DNA of 64,000 nt from JBDTMT01 sp033764095 (GCA_033764095.1 JANRJF010000068.1:1-64000), one strand, 5' to 3'; shown: positions 51,376 through 61,546, counted from the first letter of the stretch. Translations and numbers: made by a program. Notes: a model not told the origin generated them from the sequence alone.

Positions 51376-52788
51376 GTGAGAGCGGGCGTCGCACTGCTTG
51401 TGGCCGTTCTGGTCGCGGTCGTGGCGAGCGTCTGGTGGTTCAAGCTCGAGCCCGGCCCGCCGACGGTGACGTTCACGTCCGACGCGGCGCTGTTCGGTCG
51501 CACTGCCGCCGGTGAGGTGACGGTCACCGCCGCCGGCCGTCCACCGCTGCGCTGGGTCGAGATCCGCCTCACCGCCAACGGCCAGACGGTGCCGCTGGCG
51601 CGCGAGGAGTTTCCCGCCGACACCGCGCCGCGTCAGGCGACGGTGAAGTTCAACGCCGACCTCACCTCCAGCAACCTGACCGAGGGGCCGGCGACGCTCG
51701 AGGTCGCGGCCGACACCTACGCCTGGCACCTCTTCGGCGGGGCCCGCGGCAATGCCGTCAGTCGCGCGGTCGCGATCGACACCACGCCGCCGCGTATCGA
51801 CCTGCTCACCACCCAGCACAACCTGCGCCTGGGCGGCGCCGGCCTGGCGTTGATGCGCGTCAGCCCCGACGCGACCGCGGTCGAGGTGGTCGTCGACCAC
51901 TACGTCTTTCCCGCTGTGCGCGGCTATTTTGCCGACCCGGACGCCACTCTGGTGCTGTTCGCCGTCCCGCAGGACCTGAGCGTGGCGGCGCAACCGCTGG
52001 CGCGCGCCAGCGACGCCGCCGGCAACACCACCGAGGTGGCCCTGCCGGTGACGATCAAGGACCGCAAATTCCCGGAGCGGCAGATGGCGCTCGACGACGC
52101 GTTCCTGCAGCGCAAGGTGCCGGAAATCCTCGCCAAGGTGGGCAAGCCTGTGCCGACCAACCTGCTCGAGGGCTATCTCACCGTGAACCGCGACGTGCGC
52201 CGCGAGTCGGAGGAGAAGCTCGACGCGGTGACGGCCAGGTCGGCGAACGAGCCACTGTGGACCGGTCCCTTCCACCGCCAGTCGAACGCCGCGCCGATGA
52301 GCGCCTTCGCCGATCGCCGCGTCTACATGTACCAGGGCCAGGCGGTCGATCGGCAGACGCACCTCGGCTACGACCTTGCCTCGCTCAAGCGCGCTCCGGT
52401 CGAAGCCGCACAGGCCGGCGTGGTGGTGTTCGCCGGCTACCTCGGCATCTACGGCGACGCGGTGGTGATCGACCACGGCTTCGGCGTCGCGACAGTCTAC
52501 GGGCATCTGAGCAGCCTGGCGGTGAAGGAAGGGCAGCACGTCCAGGAGGGCGAGACCATTGGGCAGACCGGTGAGACCGGTCTCGCCGGCGGCGACCATC
52601 TGCACTTCTCGGTGATGTTGCGCGGTACGCACGTCGACCCGGTGGAATGGTGGGATCCGCACTGGCTGCGCGACCAGGTGACCAGCAAGCTGGCGACGCT
52701 CCCCGCCGCCAAGCCGGCGGCGGCTGTCGCCGCGGAATCGGCGCCGGCTGCGCCGCAGCCCACCGCGCATGCGCAAGCCGCACCCTGA
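51376..52788 (+). CDS. M23 family metallopeptidase
   Basis: A 470-residue envelope protein: N-terminal signal or anchor (1-19), beta-sandwich regions (about 28-235), a helical linker, then the LytM/M23 domain with zinc ligands His329 and Asp333 (HLGYDLA), and HLH at 408-410 (GDHLHFSV). All catalytic residues are present, so it probably cuts peptidoglycan cross-links. An Ala/Pro tail follows (440-470). GTG start with GGGGAGG upstream. The next gene begins inside its last codons (20-base overlap), so the pair is co-translated. Confidence 0.9.
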   Translation: MRAGVALLVAVLVAVVASVWWFKLEPGPPTVTFTSDAALFGRTAAGEVTVTAAGRPPLRWVEIRLTANGQTVPLAREEFPADTAPRQATVKFNADLTSSNLTEGPATLEVAADTYAWHLFGGARGNAVSRAVAIDTTPPRIDLLTTQHNLRLGGAGLALMRVSPDATAVEVVVDHYVFPAVRGYFADPDATLVLFAVPQDLSVAAQPLARASDAAGNTTEVALPVTIKDRKFPERQMALDDAFLQRKVPEILAKVGKPVPTNLLEGYLTVNRDVRRESEEKLDAVTARSANEPLWTGPFHRQSNAAPMSAFADRRVYMYQGQAVDRQTHLGYDLASLKRAPVEAAQAGVVVFAGYLGIYGDAVVIDHGFGVATVYGHLSSLAVKEGQHVQEGETIGQTGETGLAGGDHLHFSVMLRGTHVDPVEWWDPHWLRDQVTSKLATLPAAKPAAAVAAESAPAAPQPTAHAQAAP

Positions 52789-53944
52789 CGAGTTACAGGC
52801 GGCCGGTGAGCAGCGCCTGGCCGAATGGGGCGTGGCGACCGATGCGAGCGTCGCGGCCCTGATCGCCCTGCTGCACCGCGATGCGAGCGCCGACGTCGCC
52901 ATCGCGCACCGTCTCGGCGCCATCGCGAGCGCCGAGAGTGCCGCGGCGCTCGCGACACTCGAACGCGAAACCACCGACACACAGCTGCGGCGCGAGGTGA
53001 AGCGCGCGCGTTATCGGCTGCAACAGCGGGGCGTCGAGGTGGCGGCGCCGGCGGCGCCCACGGCCCCGGCGCCGATCCTGGCGACCCCGATCGAAGGCTA
53101 CCTCTCACCGCTCGACGGCCGCGGCGACCAACTGGTCTGGCTGGTGAAGCCGCAGCCGAGCGGCGCCTTGCACTTCTTCGCCGTGCTCAACGACCCCGAC
53201 GGGCTGCGCGAGGTGGCGCTGCACGCGGTGACGCGCAAGGCGCTCAAGGCGTTGCGCGGCGAGTTGGAGCGTCGTCACGAGGTGCGCCTGGTGGCGGTCG
53301 ACTGGCACTACGCCGACTTCCTCGTGCGCCGCGCCTTCGACTGGGCGCGCGCGCGCGACGCCCGCATGGATGGGGACTACCCGGCGCTGCGCGCCCAGTT
53401 CAGCCGCCAGCCGGCGCCGAGTGAGCGTCCGGGCACCAACCTGCCGGCGATCGACAACGCGGCGACCGATGATGCCGCCGCGCTCGCCGCGTCCGCCGAG
53501 ATGCTCGGCGAGCCCGAAATGCGCACCTGGTTCCGGCCGCTGGAGGAGTTGCAGCCGTCGCTCGAAGAGATGTCGAGCGTACGGGAGAGCCCGCTGGTGC
53601 TGAACGAGATGCAGCAGCAGGAGCGTTTCGAATCGATCATCCAGCGCGCCGTCGACGAGTTGTTCGGCGGCGCGCAGCGCGACAGCTGGAGCCGTCGCTT
53701 CGCCGAGCAGGCGGTGTATTTCGCCGCCACCCGCCGGCCGGCGCGCGCCGCGCAGGCGTTGGCGGCGAGCGCCGCGCTGCAGCGCGGGGTCGCGGCGCAC
53801 GAGGTGCCGGTCTGCGCCCAGATCGTGCGCGCCAGCCTGGCGATGTATTTCCAGATGGCGATGCAGCGCGAGCAGGAACGCCAGCAGTCCTCGTTGGTGA
53901 TGACGCCGCAACAGGCGGCGGCGCAGCGCCGCCGTCCGCGCTGA
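52769..53944 (+). CDS. Conserved-looking hypothetical protein, coupled to the M23 peptidase
   Basis: A 391-residue soluble protein with no signal peptide or membrane helix. Helical N-terminus (1-88) with two HEAT-like pairs, a Pro/Ala linker (89-105), a mixed alpha/beta middle with EGYLSPLDGRGDQLVWLVK and GALHFFAVLNDPDGLREV, and a helical C-terminus ending in a basic, Gln-rich tail. I do not recognise the family. It overlaps the peptidase gene by 20 bases, so its level is tied to the peptidase, though the peptidase is exported and this protein is not. Confidence 0.65.
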   Translation: MRKPHPDELQAAGEQRLAEWGVATDASVAALIALLHRDASADVAIAHRLGAIASAESAAALATLERETTDTQLRREVKRARYRLQQRGVEVAAPAAPTAPAPILATPIEGYLSPLDGRGDQLVWLVKPQPSGALHFFAVLNDPDGLREVALHAVTRKALKALRGELERRHEVRLVAVDWHYADFLVRRAFDWARARDARMDGDYPALRAQFSRQPAPSERPGTNLPAIDNAATDDAAALAASAEMLGEPEMRTWFRPLEELQPSLEEMSSVRESPLVLNEMQQQERFESIIQRAVDELFGGAQRDSWSRRFAEQAVYFAATRRPARAAQALAASAALQRGVAAHEVPVCAQIVRASLAMYFQMAMQREQERQQSSLVMTPQQAAAQRRRPR

Positions 53945-53953
53945 CGCGCGGGC

Positions 53954-54694
53954 TCAGAGCGTGATCGTCAGCCCGTCGCTGGCGAGCTCTTCGGTGACCT
54001 CGTCGCGCCGCGCGTGCACTTCCCGCCCGAGGTGCGAGAGCACCAGGCGCTTGCAGCCGAAGCGCGCGCGCTGCGCGGCGATGCGCGGGTAATCGAGGTG
54101 GAAGTCCACCCGCGTGTCGAAGAAACAGCATTCGCAGATGAACAGGTCGGTATCGCGCGATTGCGTCACCAGCGCCTCGGTCCAGCCGGTGTCGCCGGAG
54201 TAGAGGACCGTCTTGCCGGCGGTGGACAGCCGGTAGCCGAGCGACACCTCGACCGGTTGGTGCGGCACCGGAAACGAGACGAGGTCGATGTCCTTGATCG
54301 GCGTGCGGCCGTCGCCATTCAGCTCGACGTAGTCGATCGGGAAGGGGAGCGGACGCGCCGAGATGTCGCGATACATGGCGCGAAACAACTCCGGCACGCG
54401 CGCCGCGGTGCCCGGCGGGCCGGTGATCGTCAACGGCCGGCTGCGCGGCTCGTCGAAGATCCAGCTCAGCAGGAAGAACGGCAGGCCGGCGAAGTGGTCG
54501 CCGTGCAGATGGCTGAGGCAGATGGCGTCGATCGCCTCGATCGACACCCCGTCGCGGCGCATGGCCAGCAGTGCCGAGGGGCCGCAGTCGAGCATCACCG
54601 TCGCCGACGGCGCCTGGATCAGGTAGCTGGCGTGGCAGCGGGCGCGCGCGTTGAACGCGTCGCCCGTGCCGAGAAATCTCACCGTCACGCTCAC
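53954..54694 (-). CDS. MBL fold metallo-hydrolase
   Basis: A 246-residue metallo-beta-lactamase-fold enzyme. The metal motif HLHGDH is at 62-67, with later ligands in FPVPHQPVE, SGDTGW and a C-terminal LSHLG. FLGTGDAF at the start and the SGDTGWTE strand resemble RNase Z-like and phosphodiesterase-like members; the exosite arm of RNase Z is not evident, so a small-molecule substrate is as likely. GTG start. It is convergent with the M23-coupled gene and lies downstream of the NAD-GDH gene. Confidence 0.82.
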   Translation of the reverse strand: MSVTVRFLGTGDAFNARARCHASYLIQAPSATVMLDCGPSALLAMRRDGVSIEAIDAICLSHLHGDHFAGLPFFLLSWIFDEPRSRPLTITGPPGTAARVPELFRAMYRDISARPLPFPIDYVELNGDGRTPIKDIDLVSFPVPHQPVEVSLGYRLSTAGKTVLYSGDTGWTEALVTQSRDTDLFICECCFFDTRVDFHLDYPRIAAQRARFGCKRLVLSHLGREVHARRDEVTEELASDGLTITL

Positions 54695-54747
54695 CGTCGC
54701 CTCGTGTCGCCCGCCTTATCGCGCCTCGCCGCGCACTTTGCCATGCC

Positions 54748-57700
54748 TCAGGCGCGCGGTCGCGCCAGGCGGTCGAGCTCGCGCAGCACCACCAGGACCG
54801 CCGGCAGGGTCGGCTGCGGCGTCGCCTTCAGGTCGCCGATCAGTCCGGCGATTCCATCCACCGCATCGCGCCGCGTCTCGCAGTACGCGGCGATGGCTGC
54901 CTCGACCGATGCCTCGTTGCGACGCTCCGCCAGGATCGCGCCGGTGATCAGGCGGCGCGACTCCAGCAGATCCTCCAACAGGCCGACGGCGGCGCGCGGC
55001 GCCCAGCGATCCTCGTCCCCGAGCGTCGACGGCATCATCTGCCGCAGCCAATCGAAGCCGAGCGCCGCGCCGAGGTGGAGGTAGGTCGCCGCGGCCATGT
55101 CCAACGGGACGCGCGCCGCGGCTGCCACCTGAGTGATCTCCAGCATCTCGTCGAGGCATGACAAGCGCACCAGGCGCTCGGCGAGCGGCTCGGCGATGCC
55201 GAGACCGCTCAGGCCGGTCACCTCGGCCGCGTGGGCCTCGCCGCGCACCGCCGGCAGCAGGGCGGGCCACAGACGGCCGAGCTCGTCGATCGCACCGCCG
55301 AAGGTCTGGCGCAGGGCGGCGAGCGGTTGGGCGCTCGGCACCCGGTCGACCAACCAAAGGGTGGCGCGCTCCAGACCGTCGGCGAGCAGGCGGGTGGCGC
55401 GCTGCGCTGCCGCATGGCTCAACCGCCCGTCGATGGCGTCGAGCTCGGCCTCCAGTGCGGCGCCGTCGCCAAGCAGCCGGGCGCCCACCCAAGCGTGCAT
55501 CACGTCGAGCACGTCGTGCCCGCTGTCGCGCACGCTGCGCACCAGGAAGGTCATGCCCATGCCATCGACCAGGCGATGTGTCAGCTCCAGCGACACGATC
55601 TCGCGGCGCAACGCGTGGCGGCGCAGCGCGGCGGGGAACTGCGTCGCCAGGGCGCCAGGGAAATAGCCGATCAGAAGCGGCTCGAGCTCGGGATCGTCGA
55701 CCAGCGACGACTGCAGCAGGCGACGGCGGAGATCGAGCTTGGTATGCGCCAGCAGCACCGCCAGCTCCGGCCGGGTGAGGCCGCGGTAGACGCCGCGCCG
55801 CAGCCGCAGCGCATCGCGCGACGGCAGCTGCGCGCGCGCGCGGTCGAGCCCGGCCTCGCCTTCCAGGATGGTGACCAGATCGCGGAACGCGGCGAGTTGG
55901 GTGCGCGAGCGCAGCTGGTCGGCGGACAGCGCGCGCGCCTGACGGCGGTTGTGTCCGAGCACCGCGTCGCACACCGGCTCGGCCAGCTCGGTCAGCACAC
56001 GGGCGCGGGTGGCCGCGGTGAGCTCGCCCCCGGCGGCGAGCGGCTGCAGCGCGATCTTGATGTTCACCTCGTGGTCGGAGCAGTCGACTCCGGCCGAGTT
56101 GTCGATCGCGTCGGTGTTGATGTGGCCGCCGGCGAGTGCGTACTCGACGCGCGCTCGCTGGGTCAGGCCGAGGTTTCCGCCCTCGACCACCACCGTGGCG
56201 CGCAGCTCGCTGGCGTCGATGCGCACGCTGTCGTTGGCGGGATCCGCCACTGCCGCGTGCGTCTCGTCGCTCGCCTTGACGTAGGTGCCGATGCCGCCGT
56301 TCCACAGCAGGTCGACCGGCAGGCGCAGGATGGCCTGCACGATCGCGTCGCCGGAGGGGGCCGCCGCCTCGAGCCCGAGCAGGCGGCGCGCTTCGACGCT
56401 CAGCGGGATGGCCTTGGCGTCACGCGCGTAGGTCCCGCCGCCGGCGCTGAACGCCGCCGGGGCGTAGTCGGCCCAGCTCGAACCGGGCAGGGCGAACAGC
56501 CGCTCGCGCTCTCGCGCCGCGCGCTCGGGATCGGGCGCCGGGTCGAGGAAGACATGGCGGTGGTCGAATGCCGCCACCAGCAGGATGCGGCGCGAGCGCA
56601 GCATCCCGTTGCCGAAGACGTCGCCGCTCATGTCGCCGATGCCGGCGACGCGCACCAGGTCGCGGTCGAGGTCGCGCTCCAGCTCGCGGAAGTGCTGGCG
56701 GGCGCACTCCCAGGCGCCGCGCGCGGTGATGCCGAGGCGCTTGTGGTCGTACCCGTGGCTGCCGCCCGAGGCGAAGGCATCGCCGAGCCAGTAGCCGCGC
56801 CGCTCGGCGAGCGCGTTGGCGCGGTCGGAGAATGCGGCGGTGCCCTTGTCGGCGGCGACGACGAGATAGGCGTCGTCACCGTCGTAGCGCAGCACTTCGG
56901 GCGGGTGGACGACCTGCCCGCGCTCGCGGCTGTCGGTGATCGACAGCAGCGCGTCGATGAAGGCGTCGTACGCCGCGCCGACGCGCTCGCCGTCGGGCGT
57001 GTCGGCGCCGCCGCCGGTGAGCACGAAGCCACCCTTGGCGCCGACCGGGACGATGACGGCGTTCTTCATCACCTGGGTGCGCATCAAGGCCAGGATCTCG
57101 GCGCGGAAGTCGTCCGGCCGATCGCTGAAGCGGATGCCGCCGCGCGCCAACGGGCCGCTGCGCAGGTGCACCCCCTGCAGTCCGACGCCGTGCACCCAGA
57201 CCTCGATCGCCGGGCGCGGGGCCGGCAGGTGGGGCAGCCGTGTCGCGTCCAGCTTGAGCGCCAGCGGTGCGCCGGGCGCGCTGCTGTAGGCGTTGGTGCG
57301 CACGGTCGCGGCGACCGCCGCGCCCAGGGCGCGCAACGGGCGATCGTGTCGCAGGCTGGCGACCGCCGCCAGCCGCTCCCGAAAGGTCTGCTCGGCGGCG
57401 GCGACCGGACCCTTCAGGCGGTCGGGCGGCGCCAACGTCGACGCGGCGGGGTCGAAGCGAGCGGCAAACCACGCCGCCAGCGCCGCGGCGCAGGACGGAG
57501 CGGCGAGCAGCGCTGCGCGCACCGCCTGCCGCGAGGCGAGCCCGGTCTGGTGCGTGTGATCGACATAGGCGCGCAGGACGCGTACCGCCCGCCAGTCGAG
57601 CCCGGCGGACAGGATGAGGGCGTTGAGCGCGTCGTCGATCGCCAACCCGGTGCGCATCGCGTGCAGCGCCGCGATCAGCGGCGGCCCGACGCGATCGGCG

Positions 57701-59595
57701 TCGACCACGTCGGGCACGGCATCGACGCTGAACGTGTGGCGGCTGATGCGTCCCTCGGGCAGCACCAGCTCGACGATCTCCTGGCCGAGCACGCGCAAGC
57801 CGAGGTGCTCGAGCGTCGGGACGAAATCGCTCAGCGCCAGCGTGGCGTCGCGCAGGAACAGTCGGAGGGCGAGCGCAGCGCCGTCGCGTCCGGGCAGCAA
57901 CTCGATCTGCTCGCGGCCGCTGGCGAGCAGCGCCTCGATACAGCGCACGTCACCGGCCGCGGCGCCCGGATCGGTCGCCGCCTTGTAGGCCGGCGACAGG
58001 GCGCGCCCGTAGCGCGATGCCAGCCGCTCCGCCTCGCCGCGCGAGGCCTCGGCGGCGAGCGCGTCGCGCAGGCCCTCGTCCCAGGTCTGCAGCAAGTCGC
58101 CGAGCGCCTCGCGCAGCGTCTCGACCGGGGGGGCGGCGAGGCGATCGGGAGCGACCACCGCGTGGTAGTGCAACCGCGCCACCGGTCGCTCGTCGAGCGC
58201 GAGCTCTTCGAGCAGCAGTGGGCCGTCGAGAACGCGCGCCACTGCCGCGCTGACCCGCGCATGCAGCGCGGTCGAGAAGCGCGCGCGCGGCACGATGACC
58301 AGCGCAAACAGGCCGCGCCCGTGCGCGTCGGCGTGCAGTCGGACGTCCGGTTGGGCGGTGCCCTCGGCGCGCCGGATGGCACGCAGCGTCTCCTGCACGT
58401 CGTCGAGGCGGCAGGCGAGGAGCAGCTCGCGCGGCAGGCTGTCGAACAGCGCGCGCAGCTCGCGCCAGTCGTGCGACCCCTCCAGCGCTCCCTCGCGCGC
58501 CAGGATGGCGGCGAGCCGGCGGCGCAGCAGCGGCGTCTCACTCGCCGGCTCGGCCTTGGCCTGGGTGGTGAACAGGCCGAGGAACCGCTGCGCACCGACC
58601 ACCTGTCCGTCGCCGTCGACCTCCTTGATCGCCAGGTCGTCCATCGGCGCGCTGCGATAGACCGGGCTGCGCGCGGTGGTGCGGGAGACGCTGAGCAGCG
58701 GGGGACGGTCGATCCGATCGACGAGCGGCGGCGGGAGCGCGACTGGCGCCGCCCAGCGCGAGCGCTCGGGGTCGCGCAGCAGGCCGAGGCCGCTGTCGGC
58801 CCGGACGGCGGCGAGCCGCTCGCCCGGCGTGTCGCGCAGCGCGTACTCGCGATAGCCGAGCAGCACGAAGCGCTCGTCCTCCAGCTGCTCGAGCCAGGCG
58901 GCGATCTCCTCGCGCTCGTCGTCCCAGGGCGGTGGCAGCGCGCTGGCGCGCAGCCGCGCCACCGTGCCGGCCAGCCGCTCGCGCAACGCGGCGTGGTCGC
59001 CGGTGACCAGGATGAGCGCTTCCAGATGATCGGCGAGCTGCCGCTGCCAGCGCGCGTCGGCGGGCAGGTTGGCAGCCTCGACGTGGACGAACGACTCGCG
59101 CGTCCCCTCGTCGTCGGCGGCGGCGAGCTGCGTCAGCGAGCCGTCGCTGCCGCGGCCGACGCCGAACTGCGGATGCAACAGGCGCTTCACCTCGCCGCCA
59201 TTCGCTTCCAGCAGCGCGGTGATGGTGTCGACGATGAAGGGCCGATCGTCGAGCACCGTCTCGATCACCGTCACCGGCGCCGTCCAGCCGTCGCGGTCGG
59301 TGAGCGGCGTGAAGACGCGCAGCGCCAGCGGCCCGCGCGCGCGGGTGCGGAAGAAGCTGAAGGCGCCACCGGCCATCGCCGCCAGCGCGCCGCTGTCCGG
59401 CGCGGCGTCGAGCGGCGGCTGCGCATGCGCGAAGAGCGCGCTCGCGAAGCGGTCGAGCAGCGCATGATCCTCGGTCGGAAAACGCTGGCGCAGGAGGGCG
59501 AGGACCGCCGACAGGCCGCCTGTCTCGGGTGCCGGAGTCGGCCGCTCCTGGCGGCGCTCCATCAACTGCGCGATGGCCTTTTGCAGCTGCGCCAT
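54748..59595 (-). CDS. NAD-glutamate dehydrogenase, large (about 180 kDa) type
   Basis: A 1615-residue protein of the L-GDH180 family, near the usual length of 1600 or so. The long N-terminal part (1-700) carries ACT-like regulatory segments (for example ETVLDDRPFIVDTITALLEANGG in part near 110); the catalytic domain (about 700-1200) has the substrate Lys in VGAKGGFVL (about 830-838) and the NAD fold around VVEGGNLGLTQRARVEYA. It oxidises glutamate to 2-oxoglutarate and ammonia, a catabolic step, and is usually allosterically controlled. ATG 59595 has no ribosome site; the reading frame is otherwise intact. Confidence 0.95.
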   Translation of the reverse strand: MAQLQKAIAQLMERRQERPTPAPETGGLSAVLALLRQRFPTEDHALLDRFASALFAHAQPPLDAAPDSGALAAMAGGAFSFFRTRARGPLALRVFTPLTDRDGWTAPVTVIETVLDDRPFIVDTITALLEANGGEVKRLLHPQFGVGRGSDGSLTQLAAADDEGTRESFVHVEAANLPADARWQRQLADHLEALILVTGDHAALRERLAGTVARLRASALPPPWDDEREEIAAWLEQLEDERFVLLGYREYALRDTPGERLAAVRADSGLGLLRDPERSRWAAPVALPPPLVDRIDRPPLLSVSRTTARSPVYRSAPMDDLAIKEVDGDGQVVGAQRFLGLFTTQAKAEPASETPLLRRRLAAILAREGALEGSHDWRELRALFDSLPRELLLACRLDDVQETLRAIRRAEGTAQPDVRLHADAHGRGLFALVIVPRARFSTALHARVSAAVARVLDGPLLLEELALDERPVARLHYHAVVAPDRLAAPPVETLREALGDLLQTWDEGLRDALAAEASRGEAERLASRYGRALSPAYKAATDPGAAAGDVRCIEALLASGREQIELLPGRDGAALALRLFLRDATLALSDFVPTLEHLGLRVLGQEIVELVLPEGRISRHTFSVDAVPDVVDADRVGPPLIAALHAMRTGLAIDDALNALILSAGLDWRAVRVLRAYVDHTHQTGLASRQAVRAALLAAPSCAAALAAWFAARFDPAASTLAPPDRLKGPVAAAEQTFRERLAAVASLRHDRPLRALGAAVAATVRTNAYSSAPGAPLALKLDATRLPHLPAPRPAIEVWVHGVGLQGVHLRSGPLARGGIRFSDRPDDFRAEILALMRTQVMKNAVIVPVGAKGGFVLTGGGADTPDGERVGAAYDAFIDALLSITDSRERGQVVHPPEVLRYDGDDAYLVVAADKGTAAFSDRANALAERRGYWLGDAFASGGSHGYDHKRLGITARGAWECARQHFRELERDLDRDLVRVAGIGDMSGDVFGNGMLRSRRILLVAAFDHRHVFLDPAPDPERAARERERLFALPGSSWADYAPAAFSAGGGTYARDAKAIPLSVEARRLLGLEAAAPSGDAIVQAILRLPVDLLWNGGIGTYVKASDETHAAVADPANDSVRIDASELRATVVVEGGNLGLTQRARVEYALAGGHINTDAIDNSAGVDCSDHEVNIKIALQPLAAGGELTAATRARVLTELAEPVCDAVLGHNRRQARALSADQLRSRTQLAAFRDLVTILEGEAGLDRARAQLPSRDALRLRRGVYRGLTRPELAVLLAHTKLDLRRRLLQSSLVDDPELEPLLIGYFPGALATQFPAALRRHALRREIVSLELTHRLVDGMGMTFLVRSVRDSGHDVLDVMHAWVGARLLGDGAALEAELDAIDGRLSHAAAQRATRLLADGLERATLWLVDRVPSAQPLAALRQTFGGAIDELGRLWPALLPAVRGEAHAAEVTGLSGLGIAEPLAERLVRLSCLDEMLEITQVAAAARVPLDMAAATYLHLGAALGFDWLRQMMPSTLGDEDRWAPRAAVGLLEDLLESRRLITGAILAERRNEASVEAAIAAYCETRRDAVDGIAGLIGDLKATPQPTLPAVLVVLRELDRLARPRA

Positions 59596-59622
59596 TGTGG
59601 GGGAGGAAACCCGGCCGGCGCC

Positions 59623-60072
59623 TTAGTCGGCGGCCGGCGGCAGGTCAAACTGTACCCGCTCTCCGCCGGTATGCCAGCCGAGCGCGGTGAAGAACGGGCG
59701 TGCGCCCTCCGCTGAGCGGCGCGTCGCCAACTGCTGACAGCCGCGTCGCCGCGCGCGCGCGATCGCCGCGTTGGCGAGCGCGCGGCCAACGCCCAGGCGC
59801 CGCCTCTGCGGGTGGACGACCAGCAGCTCCAGCATCGCCTGGGGCGCGGCGAGCAGGTGACGCGCGTAGGTGACGTGCACGACGCCGCACACGGCGTCGT
59901 CGATGCTGGCGAGGTAGAGGTCGGCGCCGAGGTCGGCGACCAGGCGCCGGAAGCGGCTGCGCAACGCGCGGTCGTCGGCGCGCACGGCCAGCTCGGCCGC
60001 CGCGAGCAGGCCGGTGAGCGCCTCGAAGTCGGTCCGGCGGACCCGGCGCAGGCGGATGGGCCGAGACCGCAT
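59623..60072 (-). CDS. GNAT family N-acetyltransferase
   Basis: A 149-residue GNAT-fold protein. The acetyl-CoA loop is RRRLGVGRALANAAIARARRRG (in part) at about 90-110, preceded by the strand MLELLVVHP and followed by FFTALGWHTGG, a standard GNAT ending. The substrate is unknown; N-terminal RLRRVRRTDFEAL is typical of stand-alone members. It lies 27 bases upstream of the NAD-GDH gene on the same strand, so they may be co-transcribed. ATG 60072 is the only good start after the divergent gene. Confidence 0.85.
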   Translation of the reverse strand: MRSRPIRLRRVRRTDFEALTGLLAAAELAVRADDRALRSRFRRLVADLGADLYLASIDDAVCGVVHVTYARHLLAAPQAMLELLVVHPQRRRLGVGRALANAAIARARRRGCQQLATRRSAEGARPFFTALGWHTGGERVQFDLPPAAD

Positions 60073-60156
60073 GGTCGTCCTGCATAGCACAGCCGCCTGA
60101 ATGGGCCACGCGAGATTGAGTGAGTTGGCGGGTCGGACATGCTCTAGTCGCCGGCA

Positions 60157-61515
60157 ATGGAGTCGGAACCGGAGCACGGCGAGCCGCTGCAGGTCACCAC
60201 CGGCGAGATGGCCTACGGGCCGCATGCCGTGGCGCGCCACGACGGCAAGGTGCTGTTCGTGCGCGGAGCGGCGCCGCACGAGGCTCTCGAGGTGGTGGTG
60301 CGGGAGTCGCACGAGCGCTTCGCCTTCGCCGAGGTGACGCGGGTGCTGCACGCGTCGCCGCTGCGCCGTCAGCCGCCCTGTCCACTGCTGCCGCGCTGCG
60401 GCGGGTGTCCCTGGCAGCACCTCGAGTACGCGGCGCAGCTGGCGGCCAAGCAGAGCATCGTGCGCGAGCAGTTGCGTCGCCTGGCCGGCCTGGACGTCGA
60501 GGTCGCCCCGGTGCTGCCCTCGCCGCGCGAGTACGGCTATCGCCGGCGCATCAAGCTGCGCGTCGACCATGGGGTGGTGGGCTTTCACGCCGCCGCGTCG
60601 CACACGCTGGTCGAGGTCGCCCACTGCCTGCTCGCCGAGCCGCAGGTGGACGCGGCGATTCCGTCCGCCGTTGCGCTGGCTGCGGCGCTGCCCGGGATAC
60701 GGCGCATCGAGCTCAGCGGCGGCGGCGCCGGCGGGCGCGTCGTCGCGGCGGGCGAAGTGGAGGGGGCGCTGCGCGACGCCGACGCGGCGCGCGCGCAGGC
60801 GTGGCTCGCCGCCCATCCGGGGATCGCCGGCCTGGCGCTGCGCGGCCGCGGCTGGGCGCGCGCCTGGGGCGACGTCGAGGTCGCGGCCGACCCGGAGGAT
60901 GGCACCGCCCTGCGCGTGCGCGCGCCGGGCTTCACGCAGGTCAATACCGACGCCAACCGGCTGCTGGTCGATGCGGTGATCCGGGCGGTGGCACCGCGTC
61001 CGCAGCTGCGCGTCCTCGATCTGTATGCCGGCGCCGGCAATCTGTCGCTGCCGTTGCGCCGGCGGGGGGCACTGGTGACGGCGGTCGAGCAGGAAAGCCG
61101 TGCCGCCGCCGACGCGCGCGACAATGCCGCGCGCACGCCGGGCCCGCGACTCACCGTGCTCACCGAGCCGGCCGAACACGCCGTCGCCCGGCTGGCCGCC
61201 GCGGGCGAGCGCTTCGACGTCGTCCTCCTCGACCCGCCGCGCGCCGGTGCCGCCGCCTGTCTGGCGGGGCTGCTGCGGCTGCGCGCACCGCGCCTGGTGT
61301 ACGTTTCCTGCGACCCGGCGACGCTGGCGCGCGACCTGAAGCGCCTGCGCGCGGCCTATCGGATCGCCCATGTGCAGCCGATCGATCTGTTTCCGCACAC
61401 GTATCACGTCGAGACGGTGGTGCAGGCAACACTGTCTTGCGACCCCCCACCCCCCGGTGTATCGTCCGCGCCGCGTCATGAGTCGACTGCTCCGCCGCGT
61501 CGCCGCCGGTCCTGA
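60157..61515 (+). CDS. 23S rRNA (uracil-5-)-methyltransferase family protein (RumA/TrmA type)
   Basis: A 452-residue SAM-dependent RNA m5U methyltransferase. Order: N-terminal TRAM-like beta barrel (1-65), iron-sulfur Cys75, Cys81 and Cys84 (CPLLPRCGGC) with the fourth Cys likely in EVAHCLLAEP, then the Rossmann methyltransferase with DLYAGAGNLSLPL and LDPPRAGA, and the catalytic Cys in VYVSCDPATLARDL. A short basic tail (about 435-452) follows. Which uracil is modified cannot be told. It is divergent from the GNAT gene. Confidence 0.9.
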   Translation: MESEPEHGEPLQVTTGEMAYGPHAVARHDGKVLFVRGAAPHEALEVVVRESHERFAFAEVTRVLHASPLRRQPPCPLLPRCGGCPWQHLEYAAQLAAKQSIVREQLRRLAGLDVEVAPVLPSPREYGYRRRIKLRVDHGVVGFHAAASHTLVEVAHCLLAEPQVDAAIPSAVALAAALPGIRRIELSGGGAGGRVVAAGEVEGALRDADAARAQAWLAAHPGIAGLALRGRGWARAWGDVEVAADPEDGTALRVRAPGFTQVNTDANRLLVDAVIRAVAPRPQLRVLDLYAGAGNLSLPLRRRGALVTAVEQESRAAADARDNAARTPGPRLTVLTEPAEHAVARLAAAGERFDVVLLDPPRAGAAACLAGLLRLRAPRLVYVSCDPATLARDLKRLRAAYRIAHVQPIDLFPHTYHVETVVQATLSCDPPPPGVSSAPRHESTAPPRRRRS

Positions 61516-61546
61516 CGCAGATGCGCGTGCAGAGGTGTGAGACCTG

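Noticed and set aside
55231..59715. A 1494-codon open frame on the plus strand opposite the NAD-glutamate dehydrogenase gene
   Set aside because: It is antisense to a clear 1615-residue enzyme. Its product is Arg/Ala/Gln/His-rich with no motif, as expected for the mirror frame of GC-rich coding DNA.
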